From Candidatus Moranbacteria bacterium CG_4_9_14_3_um_filter_42_9 (lineage in GTDB: Bacteria; Patescibacteriota; Minisyncoccia; Moranbacterales; UBA2206): a DNA stretch of 9,793 nucleotides. The notes under the pieces are model-generated. The model ran no database searches. It was not told where the DNA came from and saw only the letters and a program-made list of their open reading frames with translations. Shown in pieces: positions 1 through 6,852 of the stretch. The stretch spans positions 178 through 9,970 of the forward strand of contig PFVN01000049.1 of the NCBI GenBank assembly GCA_002790635.1, written 5' to 3'. Each line of letters opens with the position of its first letter. Positions within the stretch are counted from its first letter, which is position 1. Both the position numbers and the translations under genes were made by a program.

Positions 1-849
1 TTGCGCAAAACTAAAAATTGCGAGGCTCCCGGCCGCCAAAGTTGAAGCAAAAATCGTTATGATCAGCAGATTGATTTGATTGACGGCGATTCCTATTGTT
101 CGGGGAATCATTAATGTTATAACTTTTTTGACATTACTATTGAGAATCGCCTCCCCGAAAGACCATTTATATTTAAAACCAAGATTTTTGGCGGCCGGAT
201 ATTGTATAAGCATATGAAGTAACGCTCCAAAAACCACTCCTGCGGCCAAGCCTAGCGGACCCCATATTTTTACGAACAGCAAAACGCCAATTATGATGCC
301 AATATTATACATTATCGGTGCGATGGAATATACCAAAAATCGTTTAAAGGAAATTAGACTGCCGCCCATAATGCCGCTTATACCTAAAAACAAAGGGCTA
401 AGAAGCATGATTCGGGTGAAGAGGACCACTATTTGCATCTTTTCCGGAGAAAATCCAGGCGTTATGAGCCTCGTAATAAAAGGCGCAAATAAGGCAATAA
501 ACAGCGACATAACAACGATCGAGATTGCCGCCAGATTAAGTACGCCATTGAAAAGATCCCATGCCTCATCCTCTTTTTCATGACTGATAAGACCTGTAAA
601 AACCGGAATAAAAGCAGCTGAGAGAGCGCCCAATATCAAGAGATTGTAGATAAGATCAGGTATGCGGAAAGCCGCATAATATGCATCCAGCGTGTCGCCG
701 GCGCCGAAAGTGGAGGCCAACAAACGATCTCTGAAAAGGCCAAGTATCCGACTGGCCAAACCTGCCAACGTTATGATAAATGCTGCCGACACTACCGAAC
801 TGGACGGACCGGAATTCAAAATTCGATTGCTAAATATTTTTTTAATCAT
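1..849 (-). CDS. murJ: MurJ/MviN-family lipid II flippase, N-terminal part (3' end beyond window)
   Basis: Not closed by a stop inside the window; 283 codons read without interruption from the ATG at 849 to base 1, about half of a usual 510-550 residue MurJ. MurJ is a polytopic inner-membrane MOP-superfamily transporter that flips lipid II, and relatives flip other polyprenyl-linked glycans. Family signatures seen: SRILGLFRDRLLASTFGAG at residues 33-51, the segment DAYYAAFRIPDL (55-66) followed by GALSAAFIPVF (74-84), and the PRTIGIAVNQINLL region (249-262). Hydrophobic segments recur throughout. The start is chosen because an upstream stop leaves little room, the first 40 residues fit the family, and AGGA lies about 5 nt before the ATG. 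The gene follows DUF4012 on the same strand after 88 bp, so it is probably the distal gene of the polysaccharide operon. Whether it serves peptidoglycan or the polysaccharide cannot be told from sequence. Confidence 0.93.
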   Translation of the reverse strand, partial: MIKKIFSNRILNSGPSSSVVSAAFIITLAGLASRILGLFRDRLLASTFGAGDTLDAYYAAFRIPDLIYNLLILGALSAAFIPVFTGLISHEKEDEAWDLFNGVLNLAAISIVVMSLFIALFAPFITRLITPGFSPEKMQIVVLFTRIMLLSPLFLGISGIMGGSLISFKRFLVYSIAPIMYNIGIIIGVLLFVKIWGPLGLAAGVVFGALLHMLIQYPAAKNLGFKYKWSFGEAILNSNVKKVITLMIPRTIGIAVNQINLLIITIFASTLAAGSLAIFSFAQ

Positions 850-868
850 CTTTTCCTGGTAAATAAAA

Positions 869-896
869 TTTATATATTTCACTCATCGGACTCCAA
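869..896 (-). promoter_or_regulatory. Weak candidate promoter for murJ
   Basis: In the 88-bp gap before murJ the minus strand reads TTGGAG (891-896), a 16-nt spacer, and TATAAA (869-874). Initiation near 862 would give a leader of roughly a dozen nt that carries the AGGA site. The -35 matches consensus at only three positions and the region is AT-rich, so this could be chance. Co-transcription with the DUF4012 gene is equally possible. Confidence 0.2.
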
Positions 897-937
897 TTTG
901 CGCACTTTAAACTATACTCAAAAAAATCTTTATTTAT

Positions 938-3562
938 TTAATTGGATGAAGTAAAAGCGATTCCGATAAATTTATCTGATTTTAGATCACTTTCAAAATA
1001 AATTGTTCGCCCTCCCTTTATTTCCGCGGCATCGGGATATTTCCATATCATCTGATAATTTTCCGGATATGTGATATCGGAAATAAATTTATCCCCCAAG
1101 CTGCCGGATTGCTTTTGTGCTAGTAGAGAATACGTGTCAGCCGGCTTCGTGCTTTCATTCATCGAAATTTTATAGGGCAGTAAATATTGGTATTTTACCA
1201 CAACGGTTTCTTGCGGACTGACATAAACCCAGTTGGCAAAAACTGTTTTTCCTTCAGAATCATAAATGCGAGTTCCAGTTTCTTCATCGACCGTTATCGC
1301 GTCTTCTTCTGTTTGCACCTGTGGATCACGTTTAAAATTAAGAGCATTATAATCCAATGGTGGTGAGTTAAACTCACGCGTCTGCCCCTCAGCTGATAAT
1401 AATTTAGATCCCTGCGGGACATAAACCCGCATATAATCAGCATTTACTTTGTTCCACCATTCATAATTGGAATCACCCCCGTTGTGCCGGCGCGTAATCG
1501 TAACTGTATCAACGATTGAGCCGTCATTCTGGATTTCGGCCAAATGTTCTATTTTTTCCTCTATTATTCCGTCCGTCTTAAAGCCGTTGATGTTGGAATT
1601 TATAACACTTATATAATCCTTGTCCGTGTTAATAATTTCCCCTGACCAGCCCAGCGCGGACAACTTTTTTTCGATTTCATAATTAGTAGAATAGATGAGT
1701 ATGTGTTTTTCGTTCAAACTATCTACCAAAACGCTCATCGTTCTCGCGATGTCGGCGAAATTTTTGGTGTTGAAAATTTTATCAAGAATTATTGGAGCTA
1801 AATCAGCCAAGATTTGCTTGGGCTTGTTTAACTCCTTATCATAATCCACTTCCACCTCATACTGAATTTTCTCGGTAAAATTTTCACTGTCAATGACCAC
1901 TCCGTAATCTGGCATTTCGATCGGACCGGTAATTTCGAGTAATTTTTGCATCACTGTGGGCGTCATTGTAATAACGCCGTCCACTGTGGGACCGCCAGTT
2001 TTTTCATAGAACCAGGTAGCTTTCTCCGCTGAAATGGGAAAATCAGGAAACCAATTACTATCATGCAGGCTCCAGGCTGCGCTAATTTTTTGAATTGGAG
2101 CGGGCGGAACGACTTTTTCACGGAGTTGTCCGTCCGGATTGAAAATTCCATCAATAAAAAAGTTTCTGATCCGGCCATTGGAAATATCTAAGACGCCGTA
2201 AGATCCAACAAATCCACCTGTCGCTCTCATTTCCTGATTATTTTGAAATAAAAATAAATATTTTCGTGGACCATTTCCGCCCAGCACATCGGCAAAAATA
2301 TAACTGTTTTCCAGAAATCCGTCAATAAATTTTTTGGTTTGAACCAGCTTAGATTTCAGATCCACAATTTGATCGCGCTTATCTTCTGGAACATCGTCCA
2401 AGTTTACCCGGACCAGGTTTTTTTCCGCATCCTCCAGTAAGGCTTTGATCTCTTTTGAATTGTTAGCGCTGTCTTGAAATATTTTTAAAAAGGATATCGA
2501 ATCATACGAATGGTTCAAAGGATTTTTTATACCATCCAGATTTTTTAGCACCTCGCCTGCCAATATCCCCACCCGCGAAATATCCTGTCCGGCTCGAGCC
2601 AGGGAATCGCCGGATGAAATTTTTGATAAATATGGAATAAAGTGGCTCGTTCCGACAAAAATTTTACCCAAACTGTTTAAATCTTTAGAAATTTCCCCAA
2701 ACTTTTCATACGCTTCGGCAAATTCAAACGAAGATCGCTCAAAGTTTTTATTAATGACCTCATTCTTGGCCTTATCCAGACTGGCATAGGCAATCGCACC
2801 GTTGTTGAGAACCGCTTCTCTTATTTTAATTCCCTTGTAAATAAAGCCTATTCCGAACACACATACAAAAATTATGATGGCGATGCTATTAAATGAAAAA
2901 ACAAATCGTCGTAAATTTATCGGACTAAAGTGCCGCGCTAATAAAATCTCGTTCAGGGAGATAATTTTCCCTCGAGGCCTTTTTTTCTTGATGAATCTTA
3001 TGGCCGCAGACGATTTTTGGAACTGAAACTCATCCGGATCATTAAATTTAAGCTCGCTTTTTTTATAAATAATTAACGGTTTTTCAAATACAATTTTCCA
3101 GGCTATTTTTTTATTCTCCGCCTTTTTAACGACAACTTTAGCGATCTTTTTTACCGCCTTGGGTTTTTCCGGAGCGGGTTCAGCGATCTTCTTAATTTCT
3201 TCGGCGAGCACGAAATTACTGGGTTTTGTGTCGCTAACATAAATTATCGGAACTTCAGAACTGTCAGAATAGCTTCCCATCCGATACAAACGCGAATCCT
3301 TTATTTCCTGAAAAGATTTTTTTATTTTTCTTTGTTTTAAATAAAAATATTCCCCATCTAGGCTTATGTCCCGCAGGATTCTCGGCGGAACCGGTGATTC
3401 TTTTCTTGCATCGCCTAAAGCACTGCTTTCAATTTTTTTTCTCTGAACGGGTCGGGATTTTTTCCTCCCATAAACTGTTTCTAAATCCAACTTTCCATCC
3501 TTATCCACGGGCCGGATGTCCCACATCTGCAGAGTTATTTTTTTTATATTTCTTTTTTTCAT
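938..3562 (-). CDS. DUF4012 domain-containing membrane protein
   Basis: 874 residues. Residues 1-215 are strongly basic and low-complexity (many K/R and an A/P/K-rich stretch at 125-150) and should be cytoplasmic. One membrane segment lies at about 220-243. Residues 245-425 are helical, probably coiled, and outside the membrane. The DUF4012 core follows, recognised by KYLFLFQNNQEMRATGGFVG (435-454) and SYGVLDISNGRI (454-465), then DGIFNPDGQL and a W/D/P-rich stretch (497-512). The C-terminal ~200 residues look like beta-rich extracellular domain. The family is common in CPR and Actinobacteria beside glycosyltransferases; its biochemical role is unknown to me, and a part in exopolysaccharide assembly or attachment is inference from context. 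The ATG overlaps the stop of the upstream glycosyltransferase (ATGA, 3559-3562) with CAGGA just before it, indicating translational coupling. There is one uninterrupted frame and TAA ends it at 938. Confidence 0.92.
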   Translation of the reverse strand: MKKRNIKKITLQMWDIRPVDKDGKLDLETVYGRKKSRPVQRKKIESSALGDARKESPVPPRILRDISLDGEYFYLKQRKIKKSFQEIKDSRLYRMGSYSDSSEVPIIYVSDTKPSNFVLAEEIKKIAEPAPEKPKAVKKIAKVVVKKAENKKIAWKIVFEKPLIIYKKSELKFNDPDEFQFQKSSAAIRFIKKKRPRGKIISLNEILLARHFSPINLRRFVFSFNSIAIIIFVCVFGIGFIYKGIKIREAVLNNGAIAYASLDKAKNEVINKNFERSSFEFAEAYEKFGEISKDLNSLGKIFVGTSHFIPYLSKISSGDSLARAGQDISRVGILAGEVLKNLDGIKNPLNHSYDSISFLKIFQDSANNSKEIKALLEDAEKNLVRVNLDDVPEDKRDQIVDLKSKLVQTKKFIDGFLENSYIFADVLGGNGPRKYLFLFQNNQEMRATGGFVGSYGVLDISNGRIRNFFIDGIFNPDGQLREKVVPPAPIQKISAAWSLHDSNWFPDFPISAEKATWFYEKTGGPTVDGVITMTPTVMQKLLEITGPIEMPDYGVVIDSENFTEKIQYEVEVDYDKELNKPKQILADLAPIILDKIFNTKNFADIARTMSVLVDSLNEKHILIYSTNYEIEKKLSALGWSGEIINTDKDYISVINSNINGFKTDGIIEEKIEHLAEIQNDGSIVDTVTITRRHNGGDSNYEWWNKVNADYMRVYVPQGSKLLSAEGQTREFNSPPLDYNALNFKRDPQVQTEEDAITVDEETGTRIYDSEGKTVFANWVYVSPQETVVVKYQYLLPYKISMNESTKPADTYSLLAQKQSGSLGDKFISDITYPENYQMIWKYPDAAEIKGGRTIYFESDLKSDKFIGIAFTSSN

Positions 3563-4695
3563 TTTTTTCCTGACGCATTTTTATATATTTCCAGTGTCGC
3601 TTTTGCCATCTTTTTCCAGCTGTATTTTTGTGTTTGTTGATAACCTCTCTTTACCAAGTCTTTGCGCAAATCTTCGTCGCCTGTCACTTTTTCAACCGCT
3701 TCAGCGATTTTATCCACATCCAATGGATCAAAATAAAGAGCGCTCTCTCCCAAAATTTCCAGAGCACAGGAGTGATCAGAGCTCAGAACCGGCACTCCCT
3801 TGGCCATGGCTTCCAGCGGCGGAAGCTCAAAACCCTCATAAAGCGAAGGCCGAACATAAGCCAAAGCATTATGAAAAATCGCGTCCAGCTCATGATCCGG
3901 CACGAAGCCGGCAAAAATTATATTTTTAATGTTGTTTAGTGAAACAAACTTTTTGAGCCGAGAATAAAAATAATCCTCTGAACCGACAAAAACCAACTTT
4001 ATCTGTCCGCCTTTACTACTTATTTTTTTAAAAGCCAGCACTAATCTTTCAGGATTTTTATGCGGATAAACATTGCCCACATAAATAACGTATGGCTTTA
4101 TTATACCATACTGCTTAAGAATTTTTTTATCCTTATCTGGCGGACTTAGCATGCAATAATCCTCGCAGGCTTCATAGGTTACCTTTATTTTTTCTTCAGG
4201 AACTGTCGGATAATTTTTGAGAATGTCATTTTTCGTGAATTCTGAAACGGCAATGATTCGCTGGGACCGAAAAATAGCTGATTTTATTACAATTTTGTAT
4301 GCGAAAAATTTTATCCAATACAAAAAAGGTCCCAGTGTTGAGCTGCGCGTCGTCGGAAAATGGATCAGTATCAAGTCATGAATAGTGACAATAAATTTTC
4401 CTAAATAAAAAACCGGCACATTAAAGTGTGGGAAGTGCACCAAATCTAAGTCATGTTTTTTTAAGAGTTGAGAAAATTTAATCTGCTCTTCCCAAGTATA
4501 CCAACGATAATCGGCCAGGATTTTTCGAAAATTTTTCGCTTTTAGCTTATATTCTTCAAAATTTTCTTTGCGCAAAAAAATGAAATACTCATTAGTATCA
4601 TCAATTTGCTCCAAATTCTCGATTAACTTTTGCGTATAGCGCCCGAGTCCTTTGCCAATCGGACCGTAAAATCGGGCATCAATGCCAATTTTCAC
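3559..4695 (-). CDS. GT4-family glycosyltransferase (copy A, mannosyltransferase-like)
   Basis: 378 residues, the usual length for a GT-B fold GT4 enzyme: acceptor-binding N-terminal domain (about 1-180) and nucleotide-sugar-binding C-terminal domain (about 195-370). The N-terminus MKIGIDARFYG with the Gly-rich GKGLGRYT loop (14-21) and VTIHDL (103-108) fit the WbdA/MtfB-like mannosyltransferase branch. YVGNVYPHKN (205-214) opens the C-terminal domain, and the EX7E motif is E287-GFELPPL-E295, followed by EAMAKGVPVLSSD. It should transfer a sugar from a nucleotide donor to a lipid-linked glycan at the cytoplasmic face; the exact sugar cannot be told. The start is GTG at 4693-4695, fixed by the conserved MKIGIDAR N-terminus; Shine-Dalgarno pairing is poor (only TTGGG directly before it). 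The stop TGA overlaps the DUF4012 start by 4 nt. A 27-nt palindrome sits 11 nt upstream of the start, as at its paralogue at 4906-6075. Confidence 0.92.
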   Translation of the reverse strand: MKIGIDARFYGPIGKGLGRYTQKLIENLEQIDDTNEYFIFLRKENFEEYKLKAKNFRKILADYRWYTWEEQIKFSQLLKKHDLDLVHFPHFNVPVFYLGKFIVTIHDLILIHFPTTRSSTLGPFLYWIKFFAYKIVIKSAIFRSQRIIAVSEFTKNDILKNYPTVPEEKIKVTYEACEDYCMLSPPDKDKKILKQYGIIKPYVIYVGNVYPHKNPERLVLAFKKISSKGGQIKLVFVGSEDYFYSRLKKFVSLNNIKNIIFAGFVPDHELDAIFHNALAYVRPSLYEGFELPPLEAMAKGVPVLSSDHSCALEILGESALYFDPLDVDKIAEAVEKVTGDEDLRKDLVKRGYQQTQKYSWKKMAKATLEIYKNASGKK

Positions 4696-4706
4696 CCCAA
4701 TACAGG

Positions 4707-4733
4707 TTTGATGTTGTCTGTTATAACATCAAA
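4707..4733 (-). promoter_or_regulatory. 27-nt palindrome upstream of GT4 copy A
   Basis: TTTGATGTT at 4707-4715 and AACATCAAA at 4725-4733 form a perfect 9-bp inverted repeat around a 9-nt centre. The element ends 11 nt before the GTG start. It shares 19 of 27 positions, the 27-nt length and the 11-nt distance with the palindrome at 6087-6113. It may be an operator for a dimeric regulator or an mRNA hairpin next to the ribosome site. No U-tract follows, so it does not look like a terminator. If the proximal promoter at 4740-4768 is used, the palindrome starts at about +1. Confidence 0.6.
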
Positions 4734-4739
4734 CATAAA

Positions 4740-4768
4740 ATTTTAAACCTAAACACCTGTTATTTGAA
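4740..4768 (-). promoter_or_regulatory. Candidate proximal promoter for GT4 copy A and downstream genes
   Basis: On the minus strand, TTCAAA (4763-4768), a 17-nt spacer, and TAAAAT (4740-4745). The -35 matches TTGACA at four positions and the -10 matches TATAAT at five. Predicted initiation falls near 4733, the outer edge of the palindrome, which would then work as an operator over +1 or as a hairpin at the 5' end of the mRNA. The gap is AT-rich, so chance matches are likely. Confidence 0.35.
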
Positions 4769-4806
4769 TAAGAACAAGCTTAATTTGTAACGGTGCTCAT
4801 GCCTAA

Positions 4807-4835
4807 ATTTTACGCTAAAATCGGCTAAAAATCAA
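4807..4835 (-). promoter_or_regulatory. Candidate distal promoter in the 210-bp gap between the two GT4 paralogues
   Basis: On the minus strand, TTGATT (4830-4835), an exact 17-nt spacer, and TAAAAT (4807-4812, five of six matches). Initiation near 4800 would give a leader of about 105 nt containing the palindrome. The rest of the gap (4696-4905) holds no gene. It has an imperfect tandem repeat CGCTAAAATC/GGCTAAAAATC (4813-4833), CCTAAA at 4748, 4802 and 4857, and a weak hairpin (CCTAAA 4857-4862 with TTTAGG 4892-4897, enclosing TTGC/GCAA) just after the upstream gene's stop. Confidence 0.35.
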
Positions 4836-4905
4836 AAAACTGGTTAATTGTGACGACCTAAAGAGCCTCTTGCATAGTGTAGCAATGAATATTTAGGAAA
4901 AGTCA

Positions 4906-6075
4906 CTATTTTGGTCCGGTTAGTATATTTAGTGTCGACCTGGCAGTTTTTTGCCAATTGAATTCTTTGGCGCGAACTACTCCCTTTTCAATCAATATGG
5001 AACGCAAATTTCCAGTAAGCAAAACCTCTTTCATGGCATTGCTAATTTCCTGTGGCCTAGTCGGATCAATTAAAATAGCCGCATCACCAGCAATTTCCGA
5101 TATAGACGAATTATTGGAAGCAATAACCGGCACTCCGCAGCTCATCGCTTCGAGCACCGGAAATCCAAAACCTTCAAAAAAAGACGGATAAATGAAAAGC
5201 GAAGCCAGATTGAATAAAAATTCTTTGTCAAGATCATCCACAAAATTTATAACTTTTATGCTGTTCTTGAATTCGAATTTTTCAATTTCCGAAAATATTT
5301 CTTCTGAAAGCCACCCAGCCGATCCGGCAATTACAAGCTGATAATTCGAAAGCTCATAAGATTTTTCGTCGGCCATGGCATTTTCCCGCATTTGAACGTA
5401 AGCCTGAATTACCCCTTTAATGTTTTTTCTCGGCTCAATCGTTCCCAGATATAAAACAAATTTATATGTCAAATGGTATTTCTCTTTCACGCGGATCAAA
5501 TTCTCATCGTTACGGCTAATGACTTTGAACCTTGGTGAAATCCCGCTGTAAATCACCTTTATCTTTTTTGTGTCAATGCCGTAAAGATCAAGGATGTCAT
5601 TCTTTGAAGATTCAGAAACTGTTATTATCTTGTCCGCTCGCTCGCAAATTTTTTTTGGATTTACAAAGATATGCCAAAATCGCCTTCTGCCTGAAAAAGT
5701 TTCGGGGTATCTTTCAAATGACAAATCATGGACCGTCACCATAAGTTTAGTTTTTTTACTGACGGATCCAAACATAATATTGGGCATAAAAATCAAATCC
5801 GCACCTCCAATCATCCGGTCGATTTTTGGCCAGTTAAAATACCAAAAAAATAAATTGAGAAGCTTGTTCGGATAATTAAATTTTTTCAGTTTTACATTTT
5901 TATATTTTTTCACCCATAAAAAATCGGCCTTTGACTGCCGAAAAGAATTAAAAAAAAGAATATGCGTATTTTCTTTGTTTGTCTCGAAAATAGTGCGCAA
6001 AAGATTCAGAGTATATTCTTCCACCCCAGTTCGTCTACCTTCGCCCAAACATCTAACATCTATTCCGATCCTCAC
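4906..6075 (-). CDS. GT4-family glycosyltransferase (copy B, mannosyltransferase-like)
   Basis: 389 residues with the two-domain GT-B layout of GT4 enzymes. N-terminus MRIGIDVRCLGEGRRTGVEE (1-20) has the family's Gly-rich acceptor loop; VTVHDLSFERYPE (113-125) and ITVSESSKNDI (151-161) are typical. The C-terminal domain opens with LYLGTIEPRKN (208-218); EX7E is E301-GFGFPVL-E309 followed by EAMSCGVPVIASN. It is evidently a paralogue of the GT4 at 3559-4695 (same IGID opening, HDL, VSE-KNDIL and EGF motifs), so both probably extend the same repeat unit with related sugars. The start is GTG at 6073-6075, supported by the conserved opening; an AAGG stretch sits only a nucleotide or two before it, too close for normal spacing. 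It follows the Wzz-like gene by 48 bp, with a 27-nt palindrome in that gap, and ends at TAG. Confidence 0.92.
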   Translation of the reverse strand: MRIGIDVRCLGEGRRTGVEEYTLNLLRTIFETNKENTHILFFNSFRQSKADFLWVKKYKNVKLKKFNYPNKLLNLFFWYFNWPKIDRMIGGADLIFMPNIMFGSVSKKTKLMVTVHDLSFERYPETFSGRRRFWHIFVNPKKICERADKIITVSESSKNDILDLYGIDTKKIKVIYSGISPRFKVISRNDENLIRVKEKYHLTYKFVLYLGTIEPRKNIKGVIQAYVQMRENAMADEKSYELSNYQLVIAGSAGWLSEEIFSEIEKFEFKNSIKVINFVDDLDKEFLFNLASLFIYPSFFEGFGFPVLEAMSCGVPVIASNNSSISEIAGDAAILIDPTRPQEISNAMKEVLLTGNLRSILIEKGVVRAKEFNWQKTARSTLNILTGPK

Positions 6076-6086
6076 GCCTTTACTAA

Positions 6087-6113
6087 TTTGATATTATTCA
6101 CAATAAAATCAAA
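6087..6113 (-). promoter_or_regulatory. 27-nt palindrome upstream of GT4 copy B
   Basis: TTTGAT (6087-6092) and ATCAAA (6108-6113) are outer arms. After one mismatched pair the inner ATT/AAT-type pairs continue for five more positions around a CAC centre. It is a variant of the element at 4707-4733: same 27-nt length, 19 of 27 identical positions with most left-arm differences G/A or C/T, and the same 11-nt distance to a GTG start. No convincing promoter of its own stands upstream; a TATATA at about 6130 inside the Wzz 3' end lacks a good -35. Confidence 0.55.
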
Positions 6114-6123
6114 AATTTAATGA

Positions 6124-6729
6124 TTACTTTATATAATGCCAAAACAAAACGAACCAAAAAGAAACAAAAATTCCCACTGCTAACGAGATAACAAAGACAC
6201 CTAACAGATCAAATGTGTTTTGCACGATTATGGGATTGTGTGCCATTATGACAAACCAGGTGTTCTCATTCTGTTTTTTGTTTAAATTTTCCGTATTTTC
6301 AGAAATCACCGTCACTAGTGAATGGGAAATTTTTTGCGCCGCGTTCTCATTTGCCGCAGAAAATTTTACTGCAACCAGTTGAGAAGAAAGCTTTTCCGCT
6401 TTCAGGGATTTGCTCAATTGTCTCAATGTCAATTGGCGCGTATCAATTCCAGCTTTTGCATAGATATCCGCTACTGTGCGGGGGCTTTGGAGCCATTGGA
6501 CAATTGTTTCCGCGAATTTTTCATCCGCTTGCAGTCGATAAAAATCATCGTATTTATATTCGGAAGTTTCTTGTTTCCCCTGTCGGGAAATATTCAAAGT
6601 CAATGATGTCAAGTACGAAACTGGGCGCAGCTGAAAATAGGCGTAGCTTCCGGCTACGACTAAAATTACCACACCCCAAAAAATCTTGGCGTTATTTTTC
6701 AATATTTTGAAATATTCTTTGAGTTCCAT
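6124..6729 (-). CDS. Wzz/YveK-type polysaccharide chain-length determinant protein (no kinase domain)
   Basis: 201 residues. The opening MELKEYFKILKNN and a first membrane segment at about 16-34, ending in a P-V-SYLTS type sequence, fit the Wzz N-terminal domain. A hydrophilic extracytoplasmic part (35-170, with a helical QKISHSLVTVISENTENLN stretch at 132-150) follows. A second membrane segment at about 174-197 ends almost at the C-terminus, preceded by NPIIVQN, which resembles the Pro-containing stretch before TM2 of these proteins. Wzz-family proteins oligomerise and set the length of polymer made by a Wzy-type system. At 201 residues it is shorter than E. coli Wzz (about 325) and closer to Gram-positive adaptor proteins such as YveK/CapA. 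No tyrosine kinase domain is fused and none is seen in the window. The ATG is the only plausible start; the nearest SD-like AAGGA lies about 18 nt upstream, so initiation is weak or atypical. It follows the GT4 at 6853-7959 by 123 bp. Confidence 0.8.
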   Translation of the reverse strand: MELKEYFKILKNNAKIFWGVVILVVAGSYAYFQLRPVSYLTSLTLNISRQGKQETSEYKYDDFYRLQADEKFAETIVQWLQSPRTVADIYAKAGIDTRQLTLRQLSKSLKAEKLSSQLVAVKFSAANENAAQKISHSLVTVISENTENLNKKQNENTWFVIMAHNPIIVQNTFDLLGVFVISLAVGIFVSFWFVLFWHYIK

Positions 6730-6795
6730 ATTTTCTGAAAATATAAATCCTTCTATCTAAGGCCTAAATAAATCGCTGCTTAAAAAATATATAAT

Positions 6796-6809
6796 CTAAA
6801 ATATTTTAG
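6796..6809. repeat. Perfect 14-bp AT-rich palindrome between the GT4 and Wzz-like genes
   Basis: CTAAAATATTTTAG is self-complementary. Read on the minus strand, a 5-bp stem could form and a T-rich run follows, so it may be a weak attenuator. The 123-bp gap (6730-6852) is so AT-rich that this may carry no meaning, and I see no convincing promoter in it. Confidence 0.25.
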
Positions 6810-6852
6810 GTTTTTAAAATTTGCTTTTTTGATATTGTTTATGGCTTAGAAA

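Noticed and set aside
293..583. Plus-strand open frame opposite murJ
   Set aside because: The minus-strand frame gives a clear MurJ sequence; the plus frame has no family features and is a shadow.
3516..3939. Two plus-strand open frames (3516-3929 and 3628-3939) opposite the DUF4012 start and GT4 end
   Set aside because: They overlap well-supported minus-strand coding sequence and encode no recognisable domain.
6318..6710. Plus-strand open frames opposite the Wzz-like gene
   Set aside because: Antisense shadows of a gene with clear membrane anchors and family opening; no SD or domain.
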